This document shows positions 47,338-57,685 of a DNA stretch of 64,000 nucleotides, in pieces. The notes below the pieces were generated by a model. The model was not told where the DNA came from, did no database searches, and was given only the letters and a program-made list of their open reading frames with translations. The stretch covers positions 1,619,953 through 1,683,952 of the forward strand of contig NZ_LK391969.1 of NCBI RefSeq assembly GCF_000939975.1. The letters run 5' to 3'. A program made the position numbers and the translations under genes. Origin of the DNA: Pseudomonas saudimassiliensis. GTDB lineage: Bacteria > Pseudomonadota > Gammaproteobacteria > Pseudomonadales > Pseudomonadaceae. Numbering within the stretch: position 1 is the first letter of the stretch; each line of letters opens with the position of its first letter.

Positions 47338-48231
47338 ATGCGTTCCTATCTGCTGGGGATTGCCCTGCTGCTGGGCAGTCCCACACTGCTCGGCTCCACC
47401 ATCTACAAATACACCGACGCCAATGGCGTCGTGACCTATACCGATCAGCGCGTGCAGGGGGCCCAGGTCTTCCTGTTCCGTGATCGCATGGTCGAGAACA
47501 ACGATCGCCAGGTGTATGTCACCACCCGCAAGCATGCCGGTGGCGATACCCTGGTGGTCAACAATGATCTCTATGTGCCGGTTGAAGTCGAGCTGAGCAT
47601 CACCTCCGCGGAACACGTTCTGGGCGCGCCATCGGCGCCGGTGCGCTGGGTGCTGCCGCCCCGGGGCAACATCCGGCTGCTGACTCTGGCACCGGCGGGC
47701 ACCGGCACCCCGCGTTACCAGCATAAACTGCGCTACGCCCTCGGTGATCCCCGCGCCAGTCATAGCCCCCAGGCCTATCCCCTGCCCTGGCACGGTGGAC
47801 CCTTTCGCATGACCCAGGGCCCGGGTGGGCGCTATAGCCACAGCGGACCCAAGGGCCGCTATGCCGTAGACATCGCCATGCCGGTGGGTACGCCCATCGT
47901 CGCCGCCCGCGGTGGCCTGGTGGTCAAGACCGAGAACCACCAGAGCGGTCGCGGTACCAACCCGGCCGGCAACTTCGTGCGGTTGCTGCATGATGACGGC
48001 ACCATGGGGGTCTACCTGCATCTGAAACAGGGGTCGGTGAAAGTACAGGAAGGTCAGCGAGTGCGGTCCGGGGATCTGCTGGCGCTGTCCGGCAATACGG
48101 GCAACAGTACCGGGCCGCACCTCCACTTCGTGGTGCAGAAGAACGTCGGCCTGAATACGGTCTCCATCCCCTTCGAGTTTGCCCAACCGGTGGACAGCCT
48201 GCCGAACTTTGCGGTGGGCGGGGAACGGTAA
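47338..48231 (+). CDS. M23 family murein endopeptidase with DUF4124 N-terminus
   Basis: A 297-residue exported protein. After a short signal peptide comes TIYKYTDANGVVTYTDQR, a DUF4124-type segment. The C-terminal LytM/M23 domain has its zinc ligands in HSGPKGRYAVDIAMPVGTP (His and Asp) and GPHLHFVVQ (HxH), so it looks catalytically complete. It probably trims or cuts peptidoglycan cross-links in the periplasm. It is a single gene that converges on rpmG with a shared terminator. Confidence 0.92.
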   Translation: MRSYLLGIALLLGSPTLLGSTIYKYTDANGVVTYTDQRVQGAQVFLFRDRMVENNDRQVYVTTRKHAGGDTLVVNNDLYVPVEVELSITSAEHVLGAPSAPVRWVLPPRGNIRLLTLAPAGTGTPRYQHKLRYALGDPRASHSPQAYPLPWHGGPFRMTQGPGGRYSHSGPKGRYAVDIAMPVGTPIVAARGGLVVKTENHQSGRGTNPAGNFVRLLHDDGTMGVYLHLKQGSVKVQEGQRVRSGDLLALSGNTGNSTGPHLHFVVQKNVGLNTVSIPFEFAQPVDSLPNFAVGGER

Positions 48232-48264
48232 CCGGCGCCCTTCAAACTCCAATACCCAGCCAAC

Positions 48265-48290
48265 AAAAAACCCGCCGAAGCGGGTTTCTT
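48265..48290. terminator. Bidirectional terminator between M23 peptidase and rpmG
   Basis: AAAAAACCCGC CGAA GCGGGTTTCTT: a GC stem with a CGAA tetraloop flanked by A and T runs, so it can end transcription from either side. On the minus strand it closes the rpmB-rpmG unit. Confidence 0.88.
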
Positions 48291-48306
48291 GTCAGTCAGG
48301 CCGATC

Positions 48307-48462
48307 TTATTTGATCTTGCCTTCCTTATACATCACGTGCTTGCGTACAACCGGATCGAATTTCTTGATTTCGATCTTGTCGGGAGTAGTACGCTTGTTC
48401 TTGTCGGTAGTGTAGAAGTGACCAGTACCGGCAGAGGAGATCAGACGAATCAATTCACGCAT
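48307..48462 (-). CDS. rpmG: 50S ribosomal protein L33
   Basis: A 51-residue protein beginning [19 protein letters not shown] and ending [11 protein letters not shown]. These are the standard L33 ends of the zinc-free (C-minus) type, with no CxxC pairs. It follows rpmB by 12 bases and ends at the shared terminator. Confidence 0.97.
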   Translation of the reverse strand: MRELIRLISSAGTGHFYTTDKNKRTTPDKIEIKKFDPVVRKHVMYKEGKIK

Positions 48463-48474
48463 GGTGCTGCTCCT

Positions 48475-48711
48475 TTAGACTTTAATGCCGCGGCCGCGAA
48501 TGTCGGCAAGAACGGTATCAATACCGCGCTTGTCGATGATACGCATGCCCTTGGCGGAAGTGCGCAGACGGACAAAACGCTTTTCGGATTCTACCCAGAA
48601 ACGATGGTACTGCAGGTTAGGCAGAAAACGACGCTTGGTTTTGTTGTTAGCGTGGGAAACATTGTTCCCAGTCACCGGGCCTTTGCCGGTCACTTGACAT
48701 ACTCGAGACAT
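48475..48711 (-). CDS. rpmB: 50S ribosomal protein L28
   Basis: A 78-residue protein starting [20 protein letters not shown] and containing the conserved [19 protein letters not shown] core. The usual rpmB-rpmG order is kept. The 185 bases upstream towards radC hold its promoter region; I could not fix the -10/-35 elements. Confidence 0.98.
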   Translation of the reverse strand: MSRVCQVTGKGPVTGNNVSHANNKTKRRFLPNLQYHRFWVESEKRFVRLRTSAKGMRIIDKRGIDTVLADIRGRGIKV

Positions 48712-48896
48712 GGTTAACCCTCTCCAACCACTTGCCCAACCCGAACTGGTTGGAAGTCATAAAAAGAATCTGTTGTCCAGCCGGGGCAACGGTCACGCTT
48801 CACTGTAAGGTACTGATCTACAGGTGCAGCCCCGAGAAGAGCGGAGCTTTATATCAAAATACACCACCCCAGGCAATGATTTTTCGTGCACAGCCC

Positions 48897-49571
48897 CTAT
48901 AAAAGCCCGCGTTCGGCAAAGGACACCGGATCGCCGTCGCCGACCACCAGATGGTCAAGCACGCGGATGTCCACCAGCGCCAGCGACTCCTTCAAGCGCC
49001 GGGTGAGTTGCAGGTCGGCCTGGCTCGGTTCAGCCACACCCGACGGGTGGTTGTGGGTCAGGATCAGCGCCGCGGCATTGTGCGACAGGGCCCGCTTGAT
49101 CACTTCACGGGGATAAACGCTGGCGCTGTCCAGCGTGCCGCGGAACAATTCCTCGAAGGCGATGACCCGGTGCTGGTTGTCGAGATACAGGCAGGCAAAG
49201 ACCTCGTGGGGCAAGGCCATCAGCTTGCTGCGCAGGTAATTGCGCACGGCCCCCGGGGACGTCAGTGCATCGCCGCGCTTGAGGTCCTCGAACAGATGCC
49301 GGCGCCCCATCTCGATTACCGCCTGCAATTGGGCGAACTTGGCCGGCCCCAGGCCGGGGTGGCTGCAGAAGTCGGTCTGGTCGGCCTGCAGCAGCGCACG
49401 CAGGCTACCAAAGCCGTGCAGCAGATCCCGCGCCAGGTCCACGGCGCTGCGCCCCGGCAGGCCGGTACGCAGAAAAATTGCCAGCAATTCGGCATCGGAC
49501 AGGGCATGGGCGCCCTGCAGCAAGAGTTTTTCCCGCGGGCGTTCGGCCGCTGGCCAGTCGGTGATGGGCAT
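48897..49571 (-). CDS. radC: RadC family JAMM-domain protein
   Basis: A 224-residue protein with an N-terminal helix-hairpin-helix ([19 protein letters not shown]) and a C-terminal JAMM/MPN+ domain with HNHPSG and the following Asp in EPSQAD. The family name comes from DNA repair, but the biochemical role is unclear. ATG 49571 gives the standard [17 protein letters not shown] start; ATG 49670 adds unrelated residues. It is divergent from coaBC, the usual arrangement. Confidence 0.95.
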   Translation of the reverse strand: MPITDWPAAERPREKLLLQGAHALSDAELLAIFLRTGLPGRSAVDLARDLLHGFGSLRALLQADQTDFCSHPGLGPAKFAQLQAVIEMGRRHLFEDLKRGDALTSPGAVRNYLRSKLMALPHEVFACLYLDNQHRVIAFEELFRGTLDSASVYPREVIKRALSHNAAALILTHNHPSGVAEPSQADLQLTRRLKESLALVDIRVLDHLVVGDGDPVSFAERGLL

Positions 49572-49738
49572 GGCAGTGCTCCTTGCATTCAGGCTGGCAC
49601 GTACTTCCCTTTTCGTGCGGATAAAAAAGCCGAGTATAGGCCCGCCGCCCGGGCGGGTCGACCGGTGCATGGAGCGCGCGTGACTGGATCGGCATATGGT
49701 ATCGTTAGCGCCATTTGCCAGGCACTCTGGAGTCGATG

Positions 49739-50953
49739 ATGCAGCGGTTGTTAAACAAGCAGGTGGTACTGGGAATCAGCGGCGGGATCGCTGCCTACAA
49801 AAGCGCCGAGCTGGTGCGCCGGTTAAAGGATGCCGGGGCCGACGTACGCGTGGTGATGACCCGCGCCGCCCATGAATTCATTACCCCTCTGACCCTGCAG
49901 GCACTGTCCGGCAACCCGGTGCATGGTGACCTGCTGGACCCGGCGGCCGAAGCGGCCATGGGGCATATCGAGCTGGCTCGCTGGGCCGACCTGGTATTGA
50001 TCGCGCCGGCCACCGCCGACCTGATGGCGCGCCTGGCCAACGGCCGTGGCGATGACCTGCTCACCACCCTGGTGCTGGCCACCGACGCGCCGATTGCCCT
50101 GGCCCCAGCGATGAACCAGGCCATGTGGCGCGACCCCGCGACCCAGGCCAATCTGCAGACGCTGCTGCAGCGCGATATCAAGGTCTACGGCCCGGCCGCC
50201 GGCGAGCAGGCCTGTGGCGATATCGGCCCCGGACGCATGCTCGAGCCGACCGAGATTGCTGCCCGCTGCGCCGAGTGCTTCGAGCGCGGCCTGCTGACCG
50301 GCCGTCATGTGCTGATCAATGCCGGCCCGACCCGGGAAGCGATCGACCCGGTCCGCTACCTGTCCAACCACAGCTCCGGCAAGATGGGCTTTGCCCTGGC
50401 CGAGGCGGCCGCCGAAGCGGGCGCCCGGGTGACCCTGGTCACCGGCCCGGTCAACCTGACCACCCCGCCCCGGGTCGAACGGGTGGATGTGGTCAGCGCC
50501 GCCGAGATGCTGGCCGCCTGCGAAGCCGCACTGCCCGCAGACCTGTTTATCGCCTCGGCCGCGGTGGCGGATTACCGGCCGGCCAGCTGCGCGCCCGGCA
50601 AGCTGAAGAAGACGACCGACAGCGACGCCGGCATGACCCTGACCCTGGTGCGCAACCCGGACATCCTGGCGACCCTGGCCAGCCATGCCCAGCGCCCCGG
50701 CTTCTGCGTGGGCTTCGCCGCCGAGACCGATGACGTGCTGGCGTATGCCAGCGACAAGCTCACCCGCAAGAACCTGGACCTGATCGTTGCCAATGACGTC
50801 AGCCAGCCGGGGATCGGCTTCAATGCCGATGACAACGCCGTGACCCTGATCGACCGCAGCCTGGAGCAACAGCCGCTGCCCCGCGCCAGCAAGCACAAAC
50901 TGGCCCGGCAGATCATCGCCGTCATCGCCAGTCGCCTGACTATTTCCGCCTGA
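49739..50953 (+). CDS. coaBC: Phosphopantothenoylcysteine decarboxylase / phosphopantothenate-cysteine ligase CoaBC
   Basis: A 404-residue bifunctional flavoprotein of CoA synthesis. The CoaC half has [18 protein letters not shown] and APAMNQAMW with the decarboxylase PAMN motif. The CoaB half begins near [23 protein letters not shown], with the synthetase dimer and nucleotide-binding elements and a KLKK motif. ATG 49739 leaves a good gap from the GGAG at 49729-49732; 49736 is the alternative. It leads coaBC-dut-algC-argB. Confidence 0.96.
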   Translation: MQRLLNKQVVLGISGGIAAYKSAELVRRLKDAGADVRVVMTRAAHEFITPLTLQALSGNPVHGDLLDPAAEAAMGHIELARWADLVLIAPATADLMARLANGRGDDLLTTLVLATDAPIALAPAMNQAMWRDPATQANLQTLLQRDIKVYGPAAGEQACGDIGPGRMLEPTEIAARCAECFERGLLTGRHVLINAGPTREAIDPVRYLSNHSSGKMGFALAEAAAEAGARVTLVTGPVNLTTPPRVERVDVVSAAEMLAACEAALPADLFIASAAVADYRPASCAPGKLKKTTDSDAGMTLTLVRNPDILATLASHAQRPGFCVGFAAETDDVLAYASDKLTRKNLDLIVANDVSQPGIGFNADDNAVTLIDRSLEQQPLPRASKHKLARQIIAVIASRLTISA

Positions 50954-50962
50954 GGACTCACC

Positions 50963-51418
50963 ATGCACGCCCTGCAAGCCCGCATTCTCGACCCCCGCCT
51001 CGGTCAGCAATGGCCCCTGCCGACCTATGCCACCAGCGGTTCGGCCGGCCTGGACCTGCGCGCCATGCTCGACGCGCCGCTGACCCTCGAGCCCGGCCAG
51101 ACCAGCCTGCTGCCCAGCGGCATGGCCATCCATATTGCCGATCCCGGCCTGGCCGCGATGATTCTGCCGCGCTCGGGGTTGGGTCACAAGCATGGCATCG
51201 TGCTGGGCAACCTGGTCGGGCTGATCGACTCGGACTACCAGGGCGAGCTGATGGTGTCCTGCTGGAACCGAGGCCAACAGCCCTTCACCATCGAGCCGGG
51301 CGAGCGCATCGCCCAGCTGGTACTGGTGCCGGTGGTACAGGCGCAACTGGAGATCGTCAGCGAGTTCGGCGACAGCCAGCGCGGCGCGGGCGGCTTCGGA
51401 CACACCGGCAGCCACTGA
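50963..51418 (+). CDS. dut: Deoxyuridine 5'-triphosphate nucleotidohydrolase (dUTPase)
   Basis: A 151-residue trimeric dUTPase that hydrolyses dUTP to dUMP and keeps uracil out of DNA. Motifs: one, GSAGLDLRA; two, PRSGLG; three, [14 protein letters not shown]; four, ERIAQLVL; five, [10 protein letters not shown]. All five are intact. It lies 9 bases after coaBC. Confidence 0.98.
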   Translation: MHALQARILDPRLGQQWPLPTYATSGSAGLDLRAMLDAPLTLEPGQTSLLPSGMAIHIADPGLAAMILPRSGLGHKHGIVLGNLVGLIDSDYQGELMVSCWNRGQQPFTIEPGERIAQLVLVPVVQAQLEIVSEFGDSQRGAGGFGHTGSH

Positions 51419-51452
51419 ATTCTTTGATTTTGCAGGGAGGCAAGACCCAGAG

Positions 51453-53945
51453 ATGAAATTCACCAAACCCACCTTCACCCGCCAACCCAGTGCCCTGCCG
51501 AGCACCCTGGCACCCTTGCTGCTGATGCTTGCCGGTCTGGCGGCCGCCGTACTGCTACTGTGGCTGCTCCTGTTTGCCCCGGCGGCGGACAGTTACCGCA
51601 GCGACCTGAGCCAGGCCTATGCCAGCCAGCAACAGAGCGCCCTCAACCGTACCCTGGCCCAGCTGGATGCCGACCTGACCCGGGTCGCGGCCAATCCCCA
51701 GCTGCAGCTGCTGTTGCGACAGCAGAGCCCGGCCGACGCCGGCGCGCTGCGTTATCAGCTGGCCGGCCAGGTGGCGAGCTACCTGCACCGTCCGGGGGCC
51801 GCGGTACATATTGATGACGAGCAGGCTCCACTGAGCTTCGCCGCGCTGGATATGATCCGCCGGGCCGAGCGCGGTCTGACCGTTCCGGCAGAAGCGCACA
51901 AGGTGGGTGAGCACTGGCGGTTGTACCTGGTCAAACCGCTGCGCGTCTCGCCCACGGCCCCGATCGCCGGCACCCTGCTTGCCGTGTTTGACCTGCAGCG
52001 ACTGACCGGCAGCCTGCCCCAACTGCCCCAAGATGCGGGCAAAATCGCGTTGATCCAGCAATTCGCCGGCGCGCCCGCACAGGCGCTGTACCAGGCCGGT
52101 AGCGGCCATGGCGCCAGTATCAGCCATACGACCGACAACCCTGCATGGCGCCTGGAGTTCCAGCCCGGCAGCGCCATGGGTGCCGGCGCGCCCAACCCGC
52201 TGGTGCTGCTCGCCGCCGTGTTGATTGCCTTGGCCGGCGCCCTGGCCAGCCTGTTGTTCCTGCAGCGCAGCTGGACGCAGGCATTGAATACCGATGCCCA
52301 GACCCTGGAACAGCTCACCCAGGGGCACAAGGCGGCCGGACTGCGCCTGGGTCCGCTGGAGCCCCTGGCCCAGCGCATCATGCAATTGGCCAATCGCGCC
52401 CGCCAGGGCGTTACCAACGAGACCGGCAAACCGGCGACCCCAGCCGCCGCGCCCGAGCCGGCCGAGCCGCCGCCTGCTGCGCCGCTGCCGCCGCTGGAAG
52501 ACGTGCTGGATATCGATATGGTCGATGATCTGACCGACTCACCCGCCACCGGAATACCCGCGCTACCTGCGGAGATCTTCCGTGCCTACGATATCCGCGG
52601 TGTGGTTGGCCGCACCCTGACGGCGGACTATGTCTACTGGCTGGGCCGCGCCATTGGCAGCGACTCCCTGGACGCCGGCCAGCCGCAGGTGGCAGTGGCC
52701 CGTGATGGCCGGCTCTCCGGCCCCGACCTCATGGAACAGCTGATCCGCGGCCTGACCGATTGCGGCTGCGAGGTGCTCGACCTGGGCATGGTGCCCACGC
52801 CAGTGCTCTACTACGCCACCCATACCACCGCGGCCAGCTCCGGGGTCATGCTCACCGGTAGCCATAATCCGCCGGACTACAACGGCCTGAAGATCGTCGT
52901 TGCCGGCCAGACCCTGTCCGGCGAGCGCATCAGCGCCCTGCACCAGCGGCTGCAGCAGAACACCCTGCACCAGGGCAGCGGCACCTGCACCCCGCTGGAG
53001 ATTCTCGATGACTATGCCAATCGCATCGTCGATGACGTGCTGCTGGCCCGCCCGCTCAAGGTAGTAGTCGATTGCGGTAATGGCGTCGGGGGCGTGATCG
53101 CCCAGACCCTGCTGGAGCAGCTCGGCTGCGAGGTGGTGGCCCTGTATTGCGAGGTCGACGGCACCTTCCCCAACCATCATCCGGACCCGGGCAAGCCGGA
53201 GAACCTGCGCGACCTGCAGTTGATCGTCCGGCAGCACGACGCCGACTTGGGCCTGGCCTTCGATGGTGATGCCGATCGCCTGGGCGTGGTAACCGCCGAG
53301 GGTGAGATCATCTGCCCCGACCGGCTGCTGATGCTGTTTGCCGAGGACATAGTGACTCGCAACCCCGGCGCCGACATCGTATTTGACGTGAAATGCACCC
53401 GTCAGCTGCCGCAACTGATCAGCCGCCTGGGCGGCCGGCCGGTGATGTGGAAGTCCGGGCACTCGATGATCAAGGCCAAGATGCAGGAAACCGGCGCCCT
53501 GCTCGGTGGCGAGATGAGCGGCCATGTGTTCATCCAGGAACGCTGGTATGGCTTCGATGATGGCCTGTACAGCGCCTGTCGCCTGCTGGAGCTGATCTCC
53601 ATGCTGACCCGGGACCGGCAGGAGATCGCGGCCCTGTTCGACCGCTACCCCACCGGCCTGAGCACCCCTGAGTTGCATGTCGAGGTGGGCGAGCAGCGCA
53701 AGTTCGAACTGATGACGGCGCTGCAGGGCCATGCCCACTGGGGCGAGCAGGCGCGGATCACTACCATTGACGGTCTGCGCATCGACTACCCTGATGGCTG
53801 GGGGCTGGTGCGGGCATCCAACACCACACCGGTGCTGGTGCTGCGTTTTGAAGCCGATGATGCCGGCGGGCTGGCGCGCATCCGCCACCTGTTCCGCGAG
53901 CAGCTGGCCCAGGTGGCGCCCGACCTGGCGCTGGACCATCTGTAA
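51453..53945 (+). CDS. algC: Phosphomannomutase/phosphoglucomutase AlgC with long membrane N-terminus
   Basis: An 830-residue protein. The C-terminal part (from about residue 368) is the AlgC enzyme, interconverting mannose or glucose 6- and 1-phosphates for LPS, alginate or other polysaccharides. The phosphoserine is Ser470 in TGSHNPP, which equals Ser108 of the 463-residue P. aeruginosa enzyme after an offset of 362. The magnesium loop DGDADR and sugar loop GEMSGHVF are present. The added N-terminus has a membrane helix at about residues 20-43, a roughly 200-residue periplasmic region, a second helix at about 250-270, then an Ala/Pro-rich linker. Inner-membrane tethering is inferred. Confidence 0.95.
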   Translation: MKFTKPTFTRQPSALPSTLAPLLLMLAGLAAAVLLLWLLLFAPAADSYRSDLSQAYASQQQSALNRTLAQLDADLTRVAANPQLQLLLRQQSPADAGALRYQLAGQVASYLHRPGAAVHIDDEQAPLSFAALDMIRRAERGLTVPAEAHKVGEHWRLYLVKPLRVSPTAPIAGTLLAVFDLQRLTGSLPQLPQDAGKIALIQQFAGAPAQALYQAGSGHGASISHTTDNPAWRLEFQPGSAMGAGAPNPLVLLAAVLIALAGALASLLFLQRSWTQALNTDAQTLEQLTQGHKAAGLRLGPLEPLAQRIMQLANRARQGVTNETGKPATPAAAPEPAEPPPAAPLPPLEDVLDIDMVDDLTDSPATGIPALPAEIFRAYDIRGVVGRTLTADYVYWLGRAIGSDSLDAGQPQVAVARDGRLSGPDLMEQLIRGLTDCGCEVLDLGMVPTPVLYYATHTTAASSGVMLTGSHNPPDYNGLKIVVAGQTLSGERISALHQRLQQNTLHQGSGTCTPLEILDDYANRIVDDVLLARPLKVVVDCGNGVGGVIAQTLLEQLGCEVVALYCEVDGTFPNHHPDPGKPENLRDLQLIVRQHDADLGLAFDGDADRLGVVTAEGEIICPDRLLMLFAEDIVTRNPGADIVFDVKCTRQLPQLISRLGGRPVMWKSGHSMIKAKMQETGALLGGEMSGHVFIQERWYGFDDGLYSACRLLELISMLTRDRQEIAALFDRYPTGLSTPELHVEVGEQRKFELMTALQGHAHWGEQARITTIDGLRIDYPDGWGLVRASNTTPVLVLRFEADDAGGLARIRHLFREQLAQVAPDLALDHL

Positions 53946-53953
53946 TATCCATG

Positions 53954-53972
53954 GCCGGGGAATTGCCCCGGC
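53954..53972 (+). terminator. Hairpin between algC and argB
   Basis: GCCGGGG (53954-53960) and CCCCGGC (53966-53972) make a 7-bp stem, 8 bases after the algC stop and 30 bases before argB. There is no T-run, so attenuation or mRNA protection is more likely than full termination. Confidence 0.45.
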
Positions 53973-53975
53973 TGA

Positions 53976-55339
<1,364 letters not shown>

Positions 55340-55362
55340 CCTGACCGCTGACAGGGCCCGGC

Positions 55363-55965
55363 TCAGTCAGCGAGCAGTTCCTGCAAGCGCTGGCGCCGGG
55401 CGGAAAACGTCTGGTTCACAGCCTCGATTTCCTGCTGGTGGCTGCCGATCAGCCGCTGCAACCGCTGCTGCTCCGCTTCCACCTCAGCCAGCTCCGAAAG
55501 GATATGCGCCTCCACCTTGCGACCGGCCCGTTCCTGCGCCGCCGCCCGGCTCTGCAGATCTTCGCGCTGGGCCTGCAGGGTGAGAATCCCCGCCTCGGAC
55601 GTCGCGATCAGGTTCTCGATCTGCAGCACCTGACGGCTGTGGGCACGATCAAGATCATTGAGACTGGAATACAACCGCAGCAGGGTTTCGTCAGCGCTGT
55701 GGCGCTGCCGCTGTTCCCGCTCGGCAGCCCGCGCCGCTTCCCGCTCCTGGGGCGTGAGCGCCGCCGGGATCACCTGCTTCACCCGGCCATCGGCGTCCAG
55801 TATCTCGTAGCCACGACTGACATGCTGGGGCGGTACGCTGCTGTCCAGCACCGTGACCCCTTTGTCATTGATGTAGCGATACAGGTCGGCCGAATGCCCC
55901 TCGGTCGCCAGGGCCAGCCCGCCCAGCACGACACCTGCTGCCTTCAACCTGATCCTTTTGTGCAT
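55363..55965 (-). CDS. Exported DUF4124 protein with coiled coil
   Basis: A 200-residue protein. It has a signal peptide (cleavage near TEGHSA, about residue 25) and a DUF4124 segment, DLYRYINDKGVTVLDSSVPP. The rest, about residues 75-200, is almost all charged helix rich in Glu, Gln, Arg and Ala, with heptad-like spacing and so a likely coiled coil. It is a periplasmic protein of unknown function. It lies between the convergent thioesterase and pyrE. Confidence 0.85.
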   Translation of the reverse strand: MHKRIRLKAAGVVLGGLALATEGHSADLYRYINDKGVTVLDSSVPPQHVSRGYEILDADGRVKQVIPAALTPQEREAARAAEREQRQRHSADETLLRLYSSLNDLDRAHSRQVLQIENLIATSEAGILTLQAQREDLQSRAAAQERAGRKVEAHILSELAEVEAEQQRLQRLIGSHQQEIEAVNQTFSARRQRLQELLAD

Positions 55966-56003
55966 AACTGGACCACCCTGTCCTCGCTGTTGACGGCCTC
56001 CTT

Positions 56004-56648
56004 TCAGATGCCGTATTGATCACGGTATGCCTGTACTGCAGGCAGGTATTTGCGCAATTGCGCGTCATCCTCAAGAAAGGCAAGGATCTGGGTCAACGAC
56101 ACAATACTGACCACCGGAACGCCGAAATCGCGCTCCACTTCCTGGATGGCCGACAACTCGCCCTGGCCGCGCTCCTGCCGATCCAGCGCCACCATCACTG
56201 CCGCGGGCTCGGCGCCCGCCGCCTTGATGATCTGCATGACTTCGCGGATGGCGGTACCGGCGGTAATCACGTCATCTACCACCACCACTCGGCCCTGCAG
56301 GGGTGCGCCGACCAAAGACCCACCTTCTCCGTGGTCCTTGGCTTCCTTGCGGTTGAAACAGTATGGCAGATCGACATCAAAGCTGTCAGCCAGGGAAATC
56401 GCCGCCGCTGCCGCCAGGGGGATGCCCTTGTAGGCCGGACCGAAAAGCATATCGAAATCCTTAGGGCCATTGTGGATCAGCGCCTGGGCATAGTAGCGCC
56501 CCAACCGTGCCAGCGAGCTGCCATTGTTGAATAAACCGGCGTTGAAGAAATAAGGACTTTTGCGACCTGACTTGAGGGTAAATTCGCCGAAGCGCAAAAC
56601 TTCCCGGTCTAGCGCAAAACGAATAAATTCCCACTGATATTCATGCAT
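56004..56648 (-). CDS. pyrE: Orotate phosphoribosyltransferase
   Basis: A 214-residue enzyme making orotidine 5'-phosphate from orotate and PRPP in pyrimidine synthesis. It has [19 protein letters not shown] near the start and the PRPP-binding loop [19 protein letters not shown] 56648 ([13 protein letters not shown]) matches the family length of about 213; 56666 would add six residues. It is divergent from crc, the conserved pseudomonad arrangement. Confidence 0.97.
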   Translation of the reverse strand: MHEYQWEFIRFALDREVLRFGEFTLKSGRKSPYFFNAGLFNNGSSLARLGRYYAQALIHNGPKDFDMLFGPAYKGIPLAAAAAISLADSFDVDLPYCFNRKEAKDHGEGGSLVGAPLQGRVVVVDDVITAGTAIREVMQIIKAAGAEPAAVMVALDRQERGQGELSAIQEVERDFGVPVVSIVSLTQILAFLEDDAQLRKYLPAVQAYRDQYGI

Positions 56649-56726
56649 GTGTTCTATTACCCTCATCTATAACAAAAATCCCTTCAGCTCGGGTATCATA
56701 CACGCACGAATTTGGGGGAGCCATGT

Positions 56727-57506
56727 ATGCGAATAATCAGTCTTAATGTCAACGGTGTCGAGGCCGCTGCGGCCCGAGGTCTGTTTGACTGGCTGCGCAC
56801 GCAGGATGCGGACGTCATCTGCCTTCAGGACATACGCGTCACCGCTCCCGAGCTGGAACAGGACCCCTATTGGCTTGAAGGTTACTGGCAGTATTGCTTC
56901 GAGGCGGAAGTGCCCAGCCAGGGCGGCGTAGCCATCTATACCAAGACCGCACCCAAGGCCATCATCATGGGGCTTGGCTTCGAGCTGGCGGATCGGTATG
57001 GGCGTTATATCCAGGCGGATTTCGACAAGGTCAGCATCGGCTGCCTGTTGCTGCCCTCGGGCCGCGACGGCGATGCGAGCCTGAACCAGAAATTCAAGTT
57101 CATGAACGACTTTACCACCTACTTGACCAAGCAGCGTCGCAAGCGCCGCGAGTTCATCTATTGTGGTTCGCTGCATACCGCCCATCTGAAACTGGACGTG
57201 AAAAACTGGCGCGACTGCCAGCACCAGCCGGGTTTCATGGCGCCGGAGCGTGCCTGGATGGACGAGATCTTCGGTAACCTCGGCTATGTTGACGCCCTGC
57301 GCGAAGTAACCCGCGAGGCCGATCTGTACAGCTGGTGGCCGGACAGTGAGCAGGCCCAGGACCTCAACCTCGGGCTGCGTATGGATTATCAGATCCTCAC
57401 GCCCGGCCTGCGCCGCTTCGTGAAGCACGCTTCGATCCCGCGCAAGGTGCGCTTCTCGGAGCATGCCCCGGTCATCATCGATTACGACTGGGTGCTGAGC
57501 ATCTGA
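56727..57506 (+). CDS. crc: Catabolite repression control protein Crc
   Basis: A 259-residue protein with the exonuclease III/endonuclease fold, the exact length of P. aeruginosa Crc. It begins MRIISLNVNGVEAAAARG and ends HAPVIIDYDWVLSI. The central GSLHTAHLKLDVKNWRDCQ and LNQKFKFMNDFTTYL blocks match Crc rather than true exonuclease III. Crc has no nuclease activity; it helps Hfq bind A-rich leaders and repress use of secondary carbon sources. A GGGGGAG site is 6 bases before the ATG. One candidate target motif is at 22078. Confidence 0.95.
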   Translation: MRIISLNVNGVEAAAARGLFDWLRTQDADVICLQDIRVTAPELEQDPYWLEGYWQYCFEAEVPSQGGVAIYTKTAPKAIIMGLGFELADRYGRYIQADFDKVSIGCLLLPSGRDGDASLNQKFKFMNDFTTYLTKQRRKRREFIYCGSLHTAHLKLDVKNWRDCQHQPGFMAPERAWMDEIFGNLGYVDALREVTREADLYSWWPDSEQAQDLNLGLRMDYQILTPGLRRFVKHASIPRKVRFSEHAPVIIDYDWVLSI

Positions 57507-57510
57507 TTTT

Positions 57511-57537
57511 CTGCGGGCGTCGCCCAGGCGTCCGCAG
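57511..57537 (+). terminator. Hairpin terminator after crc
   Basis: CTGCGGGCG pairs with CGTCCGCAG around a nine-base loop, 4 bases after the crc stop, with a TTTT just before the stem and pyrimidines after it. It separates crc from the ANR-type promoter of the P450 gene. Confidence 0.55.
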
Positions 57538-57559
57538 CCTCCTTCCTTCCCTCCTCGAT

Positions 57560-57600
57560 TTGATATTGATCAATTCTTGATCATCCCGGCCCTGTTAAAC
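57560..57600 (+). promoter_or_regulatory. Perfect ANR/FNR box and class II promoter for the P450 gene
   Basis: TTGATATTGATCAA at 57560-57573 matches TTGATNNNNATCAA exactly. A TTAAAC -10 element lies at 57595-57600, predicting a start at about 57607. The box centre (57566.5) is then about 41 bases upstream, the position used for direct FNR/ANR activation. No good -35 is visible, as expected for activator-dependent promoters. Confidence 0.7.
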
Positions 57601-57685
57601 TCAACCCACGTTATTACCAACTTCTCCTATATCAATATCCCCAAGCCGCTGCGAGCGACTGCCTCCGTTTGACAGGAATCGTCCT

